64,000 bases of DNA, taken from contig JAHLMK010000003.1 of assembly GCA_019915135.1 (NCBI GenBank), positions 620,001-684,000 on the forward strand, given 5' to 3'. How positions within the stretch are numbered: position 1 is the stretch's first letter; every line of letters starts with the position of its first letter. The notes under the pieces are model-generated. The model was given only the letters and a program-made list of their open reading frames with translations, was not told the DNA's origin and made no database searches. The translations under genes and the position numbers were made by a program. The DNA is from Strobilurus pachycystidiatus (lineage: Eukaryota > Basidiomycota > Agaricomycetes > Agaricales > Physalacriaceae). Below are positions 34,304-46,303 of the stretch, piece after piece.

Positions 34304-37300
34304 ATGCCCGCCGAACGCGCTGGTGTAAGCCCTTTCCCGTCCCCCTCGCTGCAATCTCTCAACTCTCTTAGTATACCGTCACCATGTTTCTCGTGGACGT
34401 CTCCAAGTCCATGGGCACCACCAGGATCGTGGATCTCCCAGACGGCCCCAATGCCGAGCCACGAACAACGGAAATGACCAACTTGCAGTGGTCATTACAG
34501 TTTGTCAAGCTCAAGATACAGGAAATGGTGCGTAGCTCTTCGATGGGTGTATGTGCTCTTCTAATGCTGCCGCTCAGATATACGCTGGTAGAAAGACCGA
34601 TCAATGTGGCGTCGTACTCTTTGGGTCGGACGGTGCGTAGATAGTGATACACAGTCAGGCTTACCCTTGAACTACTACTCAAGACACCGACAATCCCGTC
34701 ACGGACCAAAACGCAGGAGGATTCGAAAGCATCGTGGAATACATTCCCATTGGCACCCCGAATGCCAGTACATTGGCCAAGCTAGACGAGCTGAAACCCT
34801 CATCCACCTTCGGAGATGGTGAGTCATGTACTTCGTTCTGCATCACCATAACACCAAACTCTTGATAGCCATCGACGGTGTCGTCGTGGCTGCAACGTTA
34901 CAGGACCAATACTTGAACAAGAAGAAGACCTGGACAAGGAAGTTGGCCATCATCACCGACGGAGAGAGCCCCTTGGAACTGGAGGACTGGCAGATGACCA
35001 CCGACAACTTGAACGGAAACAACGTCCAGGTCACACTAATGCATGTCGCGTCAACCACTCCCTTCTTTAACCACTCACTGACCCTTCCCATTAGTGGCGT
35101 AGACTTTGACGACGAAGAGTACCAATTCACTGAGGATAACAAGTCCGATATGAAGCGCATCAACGAAAACTTCTATAGAGAATTTATCGGCGCACTCGAC
35201 GAGGGCATGTTTGGCACTTGTGCGTACGCGTTGCAGGAAATCAACAAACCCGATATAAAGATGACTAAATCCGTCATGTCGCGCACCATGCTTTCTTTGG
35301 GCGACTACGATACACGCGAAGAAGAGGCTTTCGTCCTGCTCATCCGCACCAGCAAATGCACGGCCATCGCTCGGCCCGCGAGTTGGAGCAAATACGCCCA
35401 GAAGCCTAGGGAGGAGGACGATGACGAAAATACGCTCGTCTACGCGCCACTGAAACTGACCTCTGAGTACTACTTTGACAAAACAGAGAAGGACGAAGAC
35501 GGGGATGTGGCGATGAAAGAAGAGGAAGACGACGAGAACGAGGATCCGATGAAAGGTCTGGAACAGGTCGACAAGGAGACTTTAGTACGCGGCTTCAAGT
35601 ACGGAACGACCTATGTTCCATGTCCGGATGGCGAGTTCCAGAAACTGCCCACGAAAAGCGGCTTGGAGATCTGTGGTTTCTTCAACAAGAAGAATGTACG
35701 GTTCTCTGCCAAAGTACATGCCTGCGTCCTAATGCTAAACTATGTATCTAGTTCCGCCGTGAACTCACCATGGGTGAGATTCAATATATATGGGGCGACC
35801 CAGACCAGCCCAACAACCAGGTCGCTATATCCTCCATCGCTCAAGCCATGAAGAAAAGGAAAGTCTACGCAATCGCTCGCTGGGTAACGAAGGACGAGCG
35901 GCCGCCCAAGATGGGCGTCCTCGCTCCCGGGTACTTCGATAAACTAGACTGTCTTCTCTGGGCACCGGTACGTCTTTCGTTCATCCGCATTGCCGACCTT
36001 CGTTGCTCAACTATCACTTTATCACAGATGCCATTCGCAGACGACGTACGAAAGTACACCTTCCCGTCACTGGATCATCTCGTCAACAAGAAGGGCGAAG
36101 AAGTAAAGGTGCATCCCTACCTCCCGACGGACGAGCAGGTCGAGGCGATGGACAACTTTGTGGACGCGATGGATCTGATGGCCGCTGGGGACAAGAACGA
36201 GGAAGGGTATGTGCATTGTTCGTGTCCGTGTTCGGTCCCTTTTCACATAGATCTCAGCGTCCGCGAACCATGGTTCGACACACGGCTATCGTACAACCCC
36301 GCTCTCCACCGTATCAAACAAGCCATGTTCCACTCCGCCGTCGTCAGCGATCTAGAATCCAATCCGCTCCCACCTCCCCATCCCGAAGTCGTCAAGTACT
36401 TCGACCCGCCAAGGAAGATGCTCAAGCGCGCTAGAGACGCCATCGAGGAGTGTAAAGATGCGTTCAAAGTCCGGGAAGGTGATTATACCACTTCTTTGGG
36501 CGCTTTCTTTTGCTAACAGCTCGCATCGCCTTCAGTACCCAAGAAGGTTGCCAAGACGAAGAAAGACGGGCATGTGCACGCTCGGGATGATGATGACGAT
36601 GTTCTCCTCCTAGACAAACTCGGTCCCGCCCAACCACGACTCCCACCCCAATCTCAGGTCAAGGTCGTTCAAGCATCTCCATCACGAAATGGGAAAGAGA
36701 AAGAGAAGGAGACTGCGGAGGATAGCGAGACCGAGGACGATGAAGAGGAGGAGGAGCGGATCCCGGACAAAGTCAGTCCTGGCCCATCGAAGAGAGCAGG
36801 GGCGTTACCAACCCCTGCGCGCTCATTATCACCTGAGCTGGAGATCGACCGTGGTGTCGAGCAAGGACGTATAATAGGGATGGCGTACCCGTTACAGGAC
36901 TACAAGAAGAACCTGGAGGGTAAGGATCTGGTGACGAAGGCAGTGAAGGACATGGGGTATGTTATTACCCAGATTGTGTTGAAACCGTTCGCGTCGAAAC
37001 GGACGCAGGAGCTTGTTGAGTGCATGCGGGCGATGCGGGAGACGTGTTTGACAGAGGACGAGATCGAGGCGTGGAATGAGTACGTTGTGTTTCTCTTCGT
37101 ATTCCGGTCGATTCGTTAAACCGATGGTGTAGGTTCTTGGTACAGCTGAAAGCTAAATGCAAAGGCTCGCCGGGTAATGCGGAGTTTTGGGCCGAGTTGG
37201 GGAAGATCGGACGGGAAATTAGCCTGATTAGCGAGAGCGAGGCGGAGAAGAATGGTGGGGAGTCGGATTATTCAGAGTCCAAGGCAAAGAAGGTATGTCG

Positions 37301-37361
37301 CTCGTTGTGCGATTCAGGAGATGTGGTATTCATCGAGTGTTACAAACAGTTCTTCGCATAA
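34304..37361 (+). CDS. KU80: Ku80 subunit of the Ku heterodimer (NHEJ)
   Basis: Starts MPAERAG at 34304; the first intron (GTAAGC donor at 34325) joins it to YTVTMFLVDVSKSMG, the N-terminal vWA-like strand. Following exons give NLQWSLQFVKLKIQEM, CGVVLFGSD and WTRKLAIITDGESPLEL, then the Ku core beta-barrel (VRGFKYGTTYVPC, ALAPGYFDKLDCLLW-type block near 35930) and WFDTRLSYNPALHRIKQAMFH. The C-terminal part has an acidic Ser/Pro-rich linker (about 36700-36850) and a helical Ku C-terminal domain (LVECMRAMRETCLTEDEIEAW). The last exon is tiny: after an intron at about 37291-37349 the protein ends SKAKKFFA. Ku80 with Ku70 threads onto DNA ends for non-homologous end joining and telomere maintenance. 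Confidence 0.94.
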
Positions 37362-38120
37362 AACGGAGCCTGGACTTATCGCTTGGTTTCGTGAACTCTA
37401 TATTTTTATCTCGAACTAGTGCCTTGACATTGTATGTTTCTATCGTTGGCCCCGAATACATCTTCCTGTGCTTGGCGGGGAGTGCCAGTACGTACAGACA
37501 CGAACCCATTGCTTGAGGAGCTTGGTCAACCGGGCTTCTTTTGACTTCTGACGGTTGCGCAAACTAGGCTTGCTCGCTCTCCTACTATATCATCTCCTCA
37601 AATATTCATGATTTGGGGTGCAGGACGTGCGAAGGAGGAGCTTGGTCAACCTCTTCATCGGGGCATTCCCATGCCGATCTTCGGTCGAGTCTTTTGGCAC
37701 AGCACCAATTAAAACTTAAGAGTGTCCGTTTTGGCCGATCGAACCTGTATACTGCCGTTTGGAAGGGCTGTTGAACGTTGAACCCCCAGCCTTTCCCTCG
37801 ACTTCGATGATGGCATGTTCCTTGACCGAAGCAAGGAAAGAAGACTTGATGTGCGTCCATACCATGTGTAGCGGGCCGAGGTAAGACCAGTCAAGCCTAA
37901 GGGAGATCGTACTGACGTACGCACCTGGTACTACACACTGGTGACTGCGGCATATACTATTCCTTATGTTTGCACGTAATTGATAAATACAGCATCATAC
38001 GAGCGACAAGTACAAATTTTGGGAAGAGAAACACAATCACCGCGGCAACGGTCCATAGGCTGCCTTACTGCTTGCCATTCGCGGTGTACTCGAAGCGTTC
38101 CCGGGTGATATGAATGTCGT
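37362..38120. other. Intergenic, convergent 3' ends
   Basis: About 760 bp without a gene. A 15-bp sequence GGAGCTTGGTCAACC occurs twice (near 37518 and 37638), perhaps a small local duplication. Confidence 0.4.
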
Positions 38121-40001
38121 TTACGGGTACACTTCATCGCGTTGAAATGAGGAGGAGTTGGACATAAGCATGCCAGGCTTGACATCTCCTTGGCTCGAGA
38201 ACTCGTCCGACATAGGTCCTGTAGTATTGACCAGTCGTGCAGCGCGTGCAGACGACCTACTACCCAGCGTCGATTCCGTGAACATAACATCGGAAGTGAC
38301 CGAAGTAGCCATGTTCAAATTTCGGATGCTTGAGCGGGAGTTAAGGCTGAAGTGATGTCAGTGTGACCCGCCCGGTGACCCTCGGGAATGAAGCTACATA
38401 CATGACAACTGAAAAAAGTGTGTTGTCAGTCAACGTGCGGGAGTGCGCAACGGATTACCGTACCCATAGTGATCACGTAGAGCTTGCATAGACACAGATG
38501 GACGGGCATCCTGAGAGTCAGTTTTAAATAGGACTCTGTACTGTGGAAAGCTAGTACCCACCAATCGAGAGAGGTTGGTCGAACAACGTAGAGGATGAGC
38601 GTGAGAATTTGGGCGACTGTGACCATGCCACCGCGCGCCACCGTGTATATCAAAAGCTAGCAGGTACATTCATCAGCATGAAGCGTCTCATTGCGAGTCA
38701 TGTCCGGGCACCTTCTCAAGAATGGTGTTGGTACTGTCACTGGTTAGAATACACCCACATAGAGATACTAGAGAGCGTACGCTTTGACTCCGCCCTTACT
38801 ACGATAGAACTCCCAAGACATGACGGCGGTCGCCACGACATCCGATGCGGCAGACAGTGCATTCGTAAGGGCAACTTCAAGCTGTGAAACAGTGAGGTGA
38901 CCCTAGTAGCCATTACTGGTAGAGAGCGGCACCTTCATACTTGTCGAAGAAAGATGTTCGACCGTGGGCGTCCTACCGATGTCTACGACAATGACTGACA
39001 ATCATGAGCTTCAGATGCAATGCAAGAGGTACAGAGAGCGGTCAGCTATGACTCACAGCAACCGGAAACTATGCGGCAATCAGAGCGGAACCCGTTAGCC
39101 TGAATGACAGATTGTGCTGAGGTTGACATACCCGCGGCGGCCAAGCCTAGGACCACCTGGTAATGGATAAGTTTGAGCCAACGACACACGTAATGCACGG
39201 ACAATCACAACTGGAAGGAGCAACTTTCGCCCCATCACTATGAACACGGCTACTCGGTAATGCACATTGACGAGAGACATGCATACTTACAGAAATACAC
39301 ACGAGATGCAAAGAATAGCTCCACACTACAATCCCAAGTCAGTGATACACAGACGTTCACAGAGCTCCTTCTTACATAAAGACAGCAATGACATTGATGA
39401 CAACTTCAGCGATTGCGGATCTCGGGAGCGTAGCAAGGTTTTCGATACTGCCAAAATGAGACAGCTACACAAAAGTCAATTTGAAAGGTGGATCACGCGA
39501 GGAAACTGCAGGGATGCACGCACCAGATAGTAATGCCCCATCTCCGTAGTCAGCGCAAGCGTAGCTGTATCAAGGCCACTGAAGATGGACTTGGGTTCGG
39601 TGTTTCTGAACATGAAAGAAGGAAGGGAGACGTACAAGAGGAGAAGAACCTACAGGGGATGAGTCAGTTGATCGACGACATAGGCGAGACCAGTCTTTTT
39701 GACTGACAACTGCTCGAATGGACCAGTGATCGTTGTTGTGGTTGATATATATCCATGCTTGTACAACGGTGATACCCCATAGCCTATGGATCGGTGAGCG
39801 CTGATCCGCGGAAGGAACGAAGATGTATTATATATACCCGGTAGCGATGAGGATGCCTAATCATGTGTCAATTTTGAGGCGCATAGAGAGGCGGGGCATA
39901 CCATAGAATATAGGATCCGCATGTGAAGAGATATCGACGCCACTTCCCAGGGCTGCCATAGGAAGAGCAGAGACGTTTGTTGGGGGCGCTCCAGACGACA
40001 T
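38121..40001 (-). CDS. Multi-pass membrane protein, DUF6534-like
   Basis: ATG at 40001 (MSSGAPPTNVSALPMAALGSG), many very short exons, end ...QRDEVYP at 38121. After two small introns the second and third exons give GILIATGLWGITVVQAWIYI, the first TM helix followed by the usual short polar loop. Later segments include LDTATLALTTEMGHYYL, LPVVIVRALRVSLAQ, AATDVVATAV-like and the C-terminal block GGMVTVAQILTLILYV with VHLCLCKLYVIT; the tail (about 60 residues) is Ser-rich and cytosolic-like. The layout matches the seven-TM DUF6534 family, which is multicopy in Agaricomycetes and has no known function. Individual exon borders are only partly certain. Confidence 0.7.
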
Positions 40002-40962
40002 GACAGACAAGGCTTGACTCTCTCAAGGCAGAGGGCGAAGGAAAGTCAACTTAGGGAACAGAAGAGGATGCAGTGCGTCTTATTCCACGGTGGCAGTGTC
40101 AAATGTTCAGTCCCATAGGGCAATTGTGACCAGATCATGTAGCTGCCCATATGATTGGTGGAACTTGTGATGGTATCCGCATCTATAACGCCAGAGATGC
40201 GTTTCGCAGTCGCTAGTTGTCGACACTACCCATAGTATCAATGGACGGCGGTGCCTTGAGGCGCAAAAGGGGAAAGAACCTGTACGAGTGCGGAAGTCAT
40301 CTTGAAGAACCAAGCTGGATAAGAAGCGAAAGCCCAGACTGAATAGAAATGATCAGGAATCAAAGCCGCTCTGCTGGCCCCTTGATGGTCTTCACCTTCG
40401 ACAGTTGCTGCAATGTATGTGGGGGCTGAGCGCTGAAACCTCGCATTGATTGACGCCATCGTTGTCGTCAAGAATGGGCCCCGGAGTGTCTGGGGGATGG
40501 GCACAAGACTGTAGGCACAAGGACCTCTTCATCTTGATGTCTTGATCATCTCACACGGCATGCTTCTGGAAGAAGGTGGTACTGTATGAGTGGGACTCCA
40601 CCTCACCTTCAGAGTTGGACCCGTGCCGACAGCCCGATCCTGATCATTGATGGCAGTGAAATTTGAATATCATGTTGCCGAAGCCTGCCGTCGAGAGGAT
40701 CGGACGTTTCCGGAGCCCAGGTCGGCGACCAGACCACGTCGACGTACTTGTGGGATCCCTTAAGTGGCTATCATTGCATTCATTTGTTTAAGTACTTATG
40801 CTAATATTTCTCACAGAACTGAATGCTTTGATGGCGTGATGCGCGCTTGACTTGTAGCATTAGCCGCACTCCCAGGACTGCTTCTTCCGTTTCTCTGACA
40901 CACGCTGGTCTTATACAACCCCTCTAGTCAGACGTGCAGACATATCCCATCGCAAATCCTCT
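40002..40962. other. Intergenic, divergent promoter region DUF6534-like / SDR
   Basis: About 960 bp. A minus-strand frame at 40238-40504 is open for 88 codons but has no recognisable content. The segment 40800-40962 is the upstream region of the SDR gene. Confidence 0.4.
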
Positions 40963-42150
40963 ATGTCTTCCACCAAAGTTGACTCACAGCCTGCGCCTGT
41001 GAAGACGCTCGGTGTTGTTTTCATTACCGGCTGCTCGGATGGCGGTATAGGCGCTCACCTCGTCTTGCGCTTCCTGGCCGCCAACTTCACCGTCTACGCT
41101 ACCGCACGCAATCTCAGCTCGATGTCTTCGCTGACTCATCCGAATGCTCGTAAACTTGTGGTTGACGTGACTTCCGATGAAAGCGTTAAAGCAGCGGTCG
41201 ACAAAGTTTACGAGGAAACCGATGGAATCGACATCCTAGTTTCAAATGCTGGTTTCTCGTGGATTGGTAACTCGTAATATCTCTCTACTCAGTATATGAT
41301 GCTAAGTCTCGTCCGTTCCTAGGCCCGCTTCTTGACGTCCCTCCTTCCATTGGTCAAAAAGTAATGCAGACAAACTTTTTTGGCTTCGTCAGACTTGTGG
41401 ACGAGATTGTGCCGCGTATGGCAAAGCGAGAAGTCGCGCTCGGAACGCCTCGAGGTATGGACATCCTGGTCGACATCATATTATGTCTTGTGGCGATCAA
41501 TGTTGCTTCGGGCATGGCCTCATTGATACACCCGTACAGGTACTGTCATCGCCATTGGATCCATCCTCGGAGAACTTGCCACGCCTTTCCAAGGCTTTTA
41601 CAACGCTTCCAAAGCCGCGCTGCGCTCGTATGCTGAAACGCTTCGCATGGAGTGCTCCGTTGATACCGTCCGGGTCAATGTGAATGCCATAGTCTGTCTC
41701 GGCTCCCTCAAAACACTCACAACCATCCTCAGGTCACCTATATTGCCCCAGGCTCCACCAAGTCCAACATTTGCGCCACCAGCGCCTCCATGTACGAGTC
41801 GGCTCCTGGAACATTGTACTCCGCGTGGGAAAAACAAATCCAGCATGTCATGGTCCAGTCCCAGACACCGGCCTACAACCCGATGCCGACCGATGAGTTC
41901 GCGAACGTTGTAGTGAGCGCGTTTGTCACGAAGACTGGTGGGCATTTTCGGCTCGACTTTCACGTGATGTTCTGACTTGACTCGAGGTCCAAATCCCCAC
42001 CCACCGGCATACATGACGCTAGGCGGATTCTCTACTAAGTGGAAGATCCTCAAGGCACTCCCTCGCTCATGGGCCGAGGGATTAATCTGGTGGCTGGCGA
42101 AGAAGGTGCCCGCTGAAGGAACATATGGTCCTGATGCACTGTTGCAGTAG
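40963..42150 (+). CDS. Short-chain dehydrogenase/reductase, Ayr1-like
   Basis: Starts MSSTKVDSQPAPVKTLGVVF at 40963. The NADP(H) Rossmann site is TGCSDGGIGAHL, followed by DVTSDESVKAAVDKV and the NAG motif (DILVSNAGFSWIG). Introns split off MQTNFFGFVRLVDEIVPRMA, the catalytic block GTVIAIGSILG ... FYNASKAALRSYAETLRME (Ser and YxxxK present) and VTYIAPGSTKSNI; the last exon ends GTYGPDALLQ at 42150. One intron (about 41455-41540) keeps the sequence open in another frame. The overall pattern resembles NADPH-dependent 1-acyldihydroxyacetone-phosphate reductases (Ayr1, lipid droplet/ER). Substrate is inferred from similarity only. Confidence 0.85.
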
Positions 42151-42799
42151 TCAGGGTTTGATGAGTGGCGATGGCGGTCTTCGTTGCGGTCACGATGAGC
42201 TCAAGAAAGATAGGTTGAGGATGTGTCCTTGTCTCGGCATTGTTTCTGCGTAGTGTCACGCTTTTTTCCCGTGTTTTTGGCTTGAATATACCATTACACC
42301 TTTCTTTCGGCCAAGCGAGACCATTCACAATGCATTGCCTGCTTCTCAGGTAAATATGGGTGCGCACAAAGAGCTTGGATTTGGGTCTGGAATATGTGCG
42401 TTGAAACTCAATTGACTGTTGAGACAGTGAACTCAAAGGTTGGTTTGCTGAACATCAGACTAACGGTGATCCTATGGAATACAAACGTGGAAGAAAGGAA
42501 GGGAGACTCAATGAACACGTCCCTGCGTACCGCTGGGTTGGCCAGCACAGGCAGATCAGCTCATCGGCTTCCTATGTGTCCCGTGTTCTCATTAAGATCT
42601 TTGCCGCTTCCTGTGATATTGTACTTCAAGCTCCATAACTACAACAAGTAATTGTGCGTGGACACAATTCTTACTTTGACAAGTACCCAATATGTAATCA
42701 GTCATATTCAAAGATAACACGAGAAGGCCTTGTCTCCTTCATGGAAATTCACTGGAATATGCCACAATCAGCAAACTTTGTATGTCAGGATTAGTAAGT
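42151..42799. other. Intergenic between convergent genes
   Basis: About 650 bp with no supported gene or repeat; 3' regions of the SDR and of the FAD oxidase. Confidence 0.4.
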
Positions 42800-45304
42800 T
42801 CACACACCACAATGCCAACAGTTCAGCAGCTGGTTGGGGTCACTACAACATGGTTGAGCATTTGTATCAGGCACCATTGTGGCTACACGTACTACTTCTT
42901 TTTGATGCTACGGAGGTGTTCATAATTTGAACCCCAGAAGGAGTCTAAGTGAGTTGGTCAGAAGATGGTAGTTGGTTTTGGACCCCTAGGACGCACTAGC
43001 AAAGTCTGGCTCATGAAGATCCGCTTCATTCTGGAATAACTTGAGGTGAGAAAGCGTGAAGATTGGCTTGCAAGTACCTGATATGCGCCCGATCCAGAAG
43101 TGATAGTGCGTAGCGCATTGGCAGCGGTTGTCAGTCCAGCATACACACTGGACTGTACTTCCACTGGAGCATTGTACAGCCACGCAGAGCCTCCAACGAC
43201 CTATTTTGAGATCAAAAATTCAAAATAGAACCCTGTAGTAAGTGGAGGAATTGTACCTGCCACACTGCCCTGCACCACACCGGATTCAAGCTAGTTTCTC
43301 CTAGTGAGGAATCCTGTTCAAAACTGTAAGGCGTGTTTGCAAAGATGAAGACAACAGGCGCAGCCACTGTTAGATTCATGATAGCTTTGAGAAGCTCTTC
43401 CGGATGCTTAATCAGTGTTCTTGCGGGTATCAAGCGTGTCGCCACAGTCTGTGGGATACCATCCAGCTGAAGTAATGATCAGGATTGTGCTGCAAGCTTC
43501 TGGAGAAATGCTCACCTCATTGACAGCATCAGGTGCAACATATTTATCATGAAATGCTTTGTACGAGGGGGTCGTGGCTATTGTCATGGTACCATTGATT
43601 TCATGAGCCAAGGATTGAAGAGCGGCCATGTATTTGCTGGCACTGGCAACATCAACCCCAAGTTTGGTTAGGACCAATTTGGAGGTTGGACGAATTTGGC
43701 CGCTCCATCCTGGATGATCTTAGAAAACAGACTACAAGACTTAAAGGATGCCCACCGTCCTCCGCCCACTTCACACCATTCTCAATGAGGAATGATATAA
43801 ATTTCAGAAGGGTTGTCGGGTTTGACGTATATGTAAATTCAACTCTGTACATTTGTCAGTTCTTTGACCCATTTTGGCAACATTGTGTTGAACATACGAG
43901 GTGTATGCATCCTGCCTAAGCGCCCTCATGGTTGAGCTCAAGACAACTCCAAAAGTCCCACCGCCGCCGCCACGTAATGCAAAGTAAAGATCCTGATTTT
44001 GGCAAGCGTTTGCAAAGAGGTGATGGCCAGTGGGTGTGACAAGCTCAAATTCAAGCTAGAAAGCTGATCAGTAACTCATATCATAGCCTGAAAGCCAATA
44101 TACCACTCGATCTACTGCCAGCCCATATATATTGGACAGCCAGCTATGAGTGACAAACAGGTAACCCTTAGCATGTGAGGAGTACATTCACGAATAAGCA
44201 TACCTGTGTCCACCACCCATGAGAAAGCCCCCAATTGCCCCAACAGTGGCGCAGGCCCCCCCGGGAAGTGTGATGTTTTGTGCATCGGCAAAGGCGATCA
44301 TTTCCTGATGTTGGACTCCCGCCTAGGAAGCAGAATGTCATAATGTAGATATTTGAGTAGCTGAATGAGAATAACTCACGCCAATTGTTACCGCAGAGGT
44401 ACTGAAAGGCAAGAGGCATCCTTTCGGGACAAATTTCTTTGTATAGATCATCTGCGAGGCGCTTGAGAATAGAATGCAAGCGAGGCTGACAGTTTAATTC
44501 ACGGATTTGAGGTTGTGGGTCTGTGGAGTTTGCTGTGTTCGTCGTCAAGCACGACTCGGCAATGACAAGTACGTACCCATAGAGCGAGGGAGCCTTTGAG
44601 GCTACTGCGACCATTGTAATCGTGCTGAAAGCAGTTATTACTCCGCCATGCATTTGTGTAGAGCGTACTCCAGTATTCTTGATGACAAGTGGAACACCGG
44701 TATTCTCAGAGAAGGCGAATGCCGCCTGAACGTCGCTTGCACCGAGGACGTCAATCTTTCCGGATGTTAGTCAGTGCCAATCGGAATGGAGACAGACCAA
44801 CGTAGTAGGGTGCCACGCTACCCTGGCTGCATACCGCCGGAGGTACAAACGCGCTCGAATTTGCAGGATTCATCCAATCAAGAGCACAGCGCTCAGAAGT
44901 CGACTGGCAACCTTCCCATTGGCTCTAGAAGTGAAGTCAGACTATGCACAAGCCGAAGGGGTACAGTCGAGAACCATACCGCCATGTAAGCCCCAAAAGT
45001 CGAAGAGCGAGTGTCTACGGACATGAATCGGAGAGCGAGGTCTGTCAGATGGAAAGGTCACGAAGCGGCATAGCGCGTGCGTACCAGCGCTCAGATATTG
45101 CTCTTGGACGGCTGCGCATGCGCGATCATCAAAGGACCCAGTTGTATTCGACTGCCTGAAGCAGGGCCGAGAAAATGGTGTTGCAGTGTGCAATCGACCA
45201 TGCACAGTCTTGTTGAGCGTTGCCCAAGGGTCCTCGTTGGATAATCCAGTTTGCGCAGAGCAGAGTATGAAGGCGAAGACCGTCAACATTCGTGAGATAG
45301 GCAT
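42800..45304 (-). CDS. Secreted FAD-linked oxidase, PCMH + berberine-bridge (BBE) type
   Basis: ATG at 45304 with a signal peptide ([20 protein letters not shown]), about ten exons, stop at 42800. Spliced by eye, the FAD-binding part reads [20 protein letters not shown]; the His is the expected 8-alpha-histidyl FAD attachment site. Then come [40 protein letters not shown] and [12 protein letters not shown]. The substrate domain ends with the BBE block: [49 protein letters not shown]. The in-frame TAG near 42986 lies inside a 52-bp intron (42945-42996), so the gene looks intact. Family members oxidise sugars, alcohols or alkaloid/polyketide intermediates with O2. The particular substrate is unknown. 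Confidence 0.85.
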
Positions 45305-46303
45305 GGTTGACAGACTAGACGAGGTAAATCCACTCTCGATGGATCCAAGCATCATTACTGGTCTTTTTGAGCGGAACTTCACCGTCGGGTAACAAATTTT
45401 GATGTCAGAGCTGTGCAGCACACAGCAAATCGTGGGGAGACTTCGAGCGTTTTCCGACAGTCCATGCCAATTCAATAGATCTAGATGGAATCGGTCTGGT
45501 CGGAATGAACCTTGACGAACGAGCGGATTTAGCTGAGAACATCAGACGGTGACGGACAGAAGGATCATGTTGCTTTCAGGTACGGTAATCTTAAGTTATA
45601 GGCAGAATTATCAGCAGTCCTACGGTATGATATCCGGTCACGTACCTCTGCTGAAGACTTAAGTTGAAGTCAATACTAAGTTCGACATGATGGAAGTGCG
45701 AAGGGTCTCTTCGGGCATCTCATTTCACGTGCCTGAGATGGAGTCTCAATTCCGTCGCCGAATCCCGCATCAGATTCCCGATACGCCAAGCGCGGCGATT
45801 CTTTGGCCCCGGTACTGTAGGGCGTATACGTGCCGTGTATTGATTGATTGTGAGGTCGTCCTGGGATTGCAAAAGCCTTCGCTCCTGCCCCGCTCTCACT
45901 TACTTACTCATTCTTTGGACTTGGAATCAGGCGTTATATGTCAACACCTGACCGAGTCCAACACACTTCCTTCCTGATGAAATGCGCAGTGATGGGTTCC
46001 TTCCTGATGATCTCAAGTAAGTCCCCGCTTCACACTCCAGTCTCAAGACTGATAGATCGGACCTGGCTTATTGTCCACACCTACGACAGAAGCCGCTCGA
46101 AATCCACCACTCTGTGTCATCAGTCATCCGCATTTCTGAATTCTCTTTCCAAATCAGGTTCTCAGACTTCTCTCGCTGTCCTGGTCATATGGGGTATCTA
46201 GCGCGGTGTTTTTGTTCTTCCATATCGGAGCACGATGTTTACATGGGAGCCGCAACCAGAAGAGTACTTATCGTGACCCACAGACTGAGATGTGACGCAA
46301 ACC
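45305..46303. promoter_or_regulatory. 1-kb divergent intergenic region, BBE oxidase / acyl-CoA oxidase
   Basis: No supported gene, although a 96-codon frame at 45687-45977 is open. It must contain the promoters of both flanking genes. No element was recognised by eye. Confidence 0.4.

Noticed and set aside
40238..40504. Minus-strand frame of 88 codons upstream of the DUF6534-like gene
   Set aside because: No domain, no clear splice continuation and no supporting context.
42986..42988. In-frame TAG near the C-terminus of the BBE oxidase, first read as a nonsense mutation
   Set aside because: It lies within a 52-bp intron (42945-42996) whose removal restores the conserved FWGSNYEHL block, so the gene is not broken there.
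45687..45977. Plus-strand frame of 96 codons between the BBE oxidase and acyl-CoA oxidase genes
   Set aside because: No recognisable protein and no splice continuation; probably chance.
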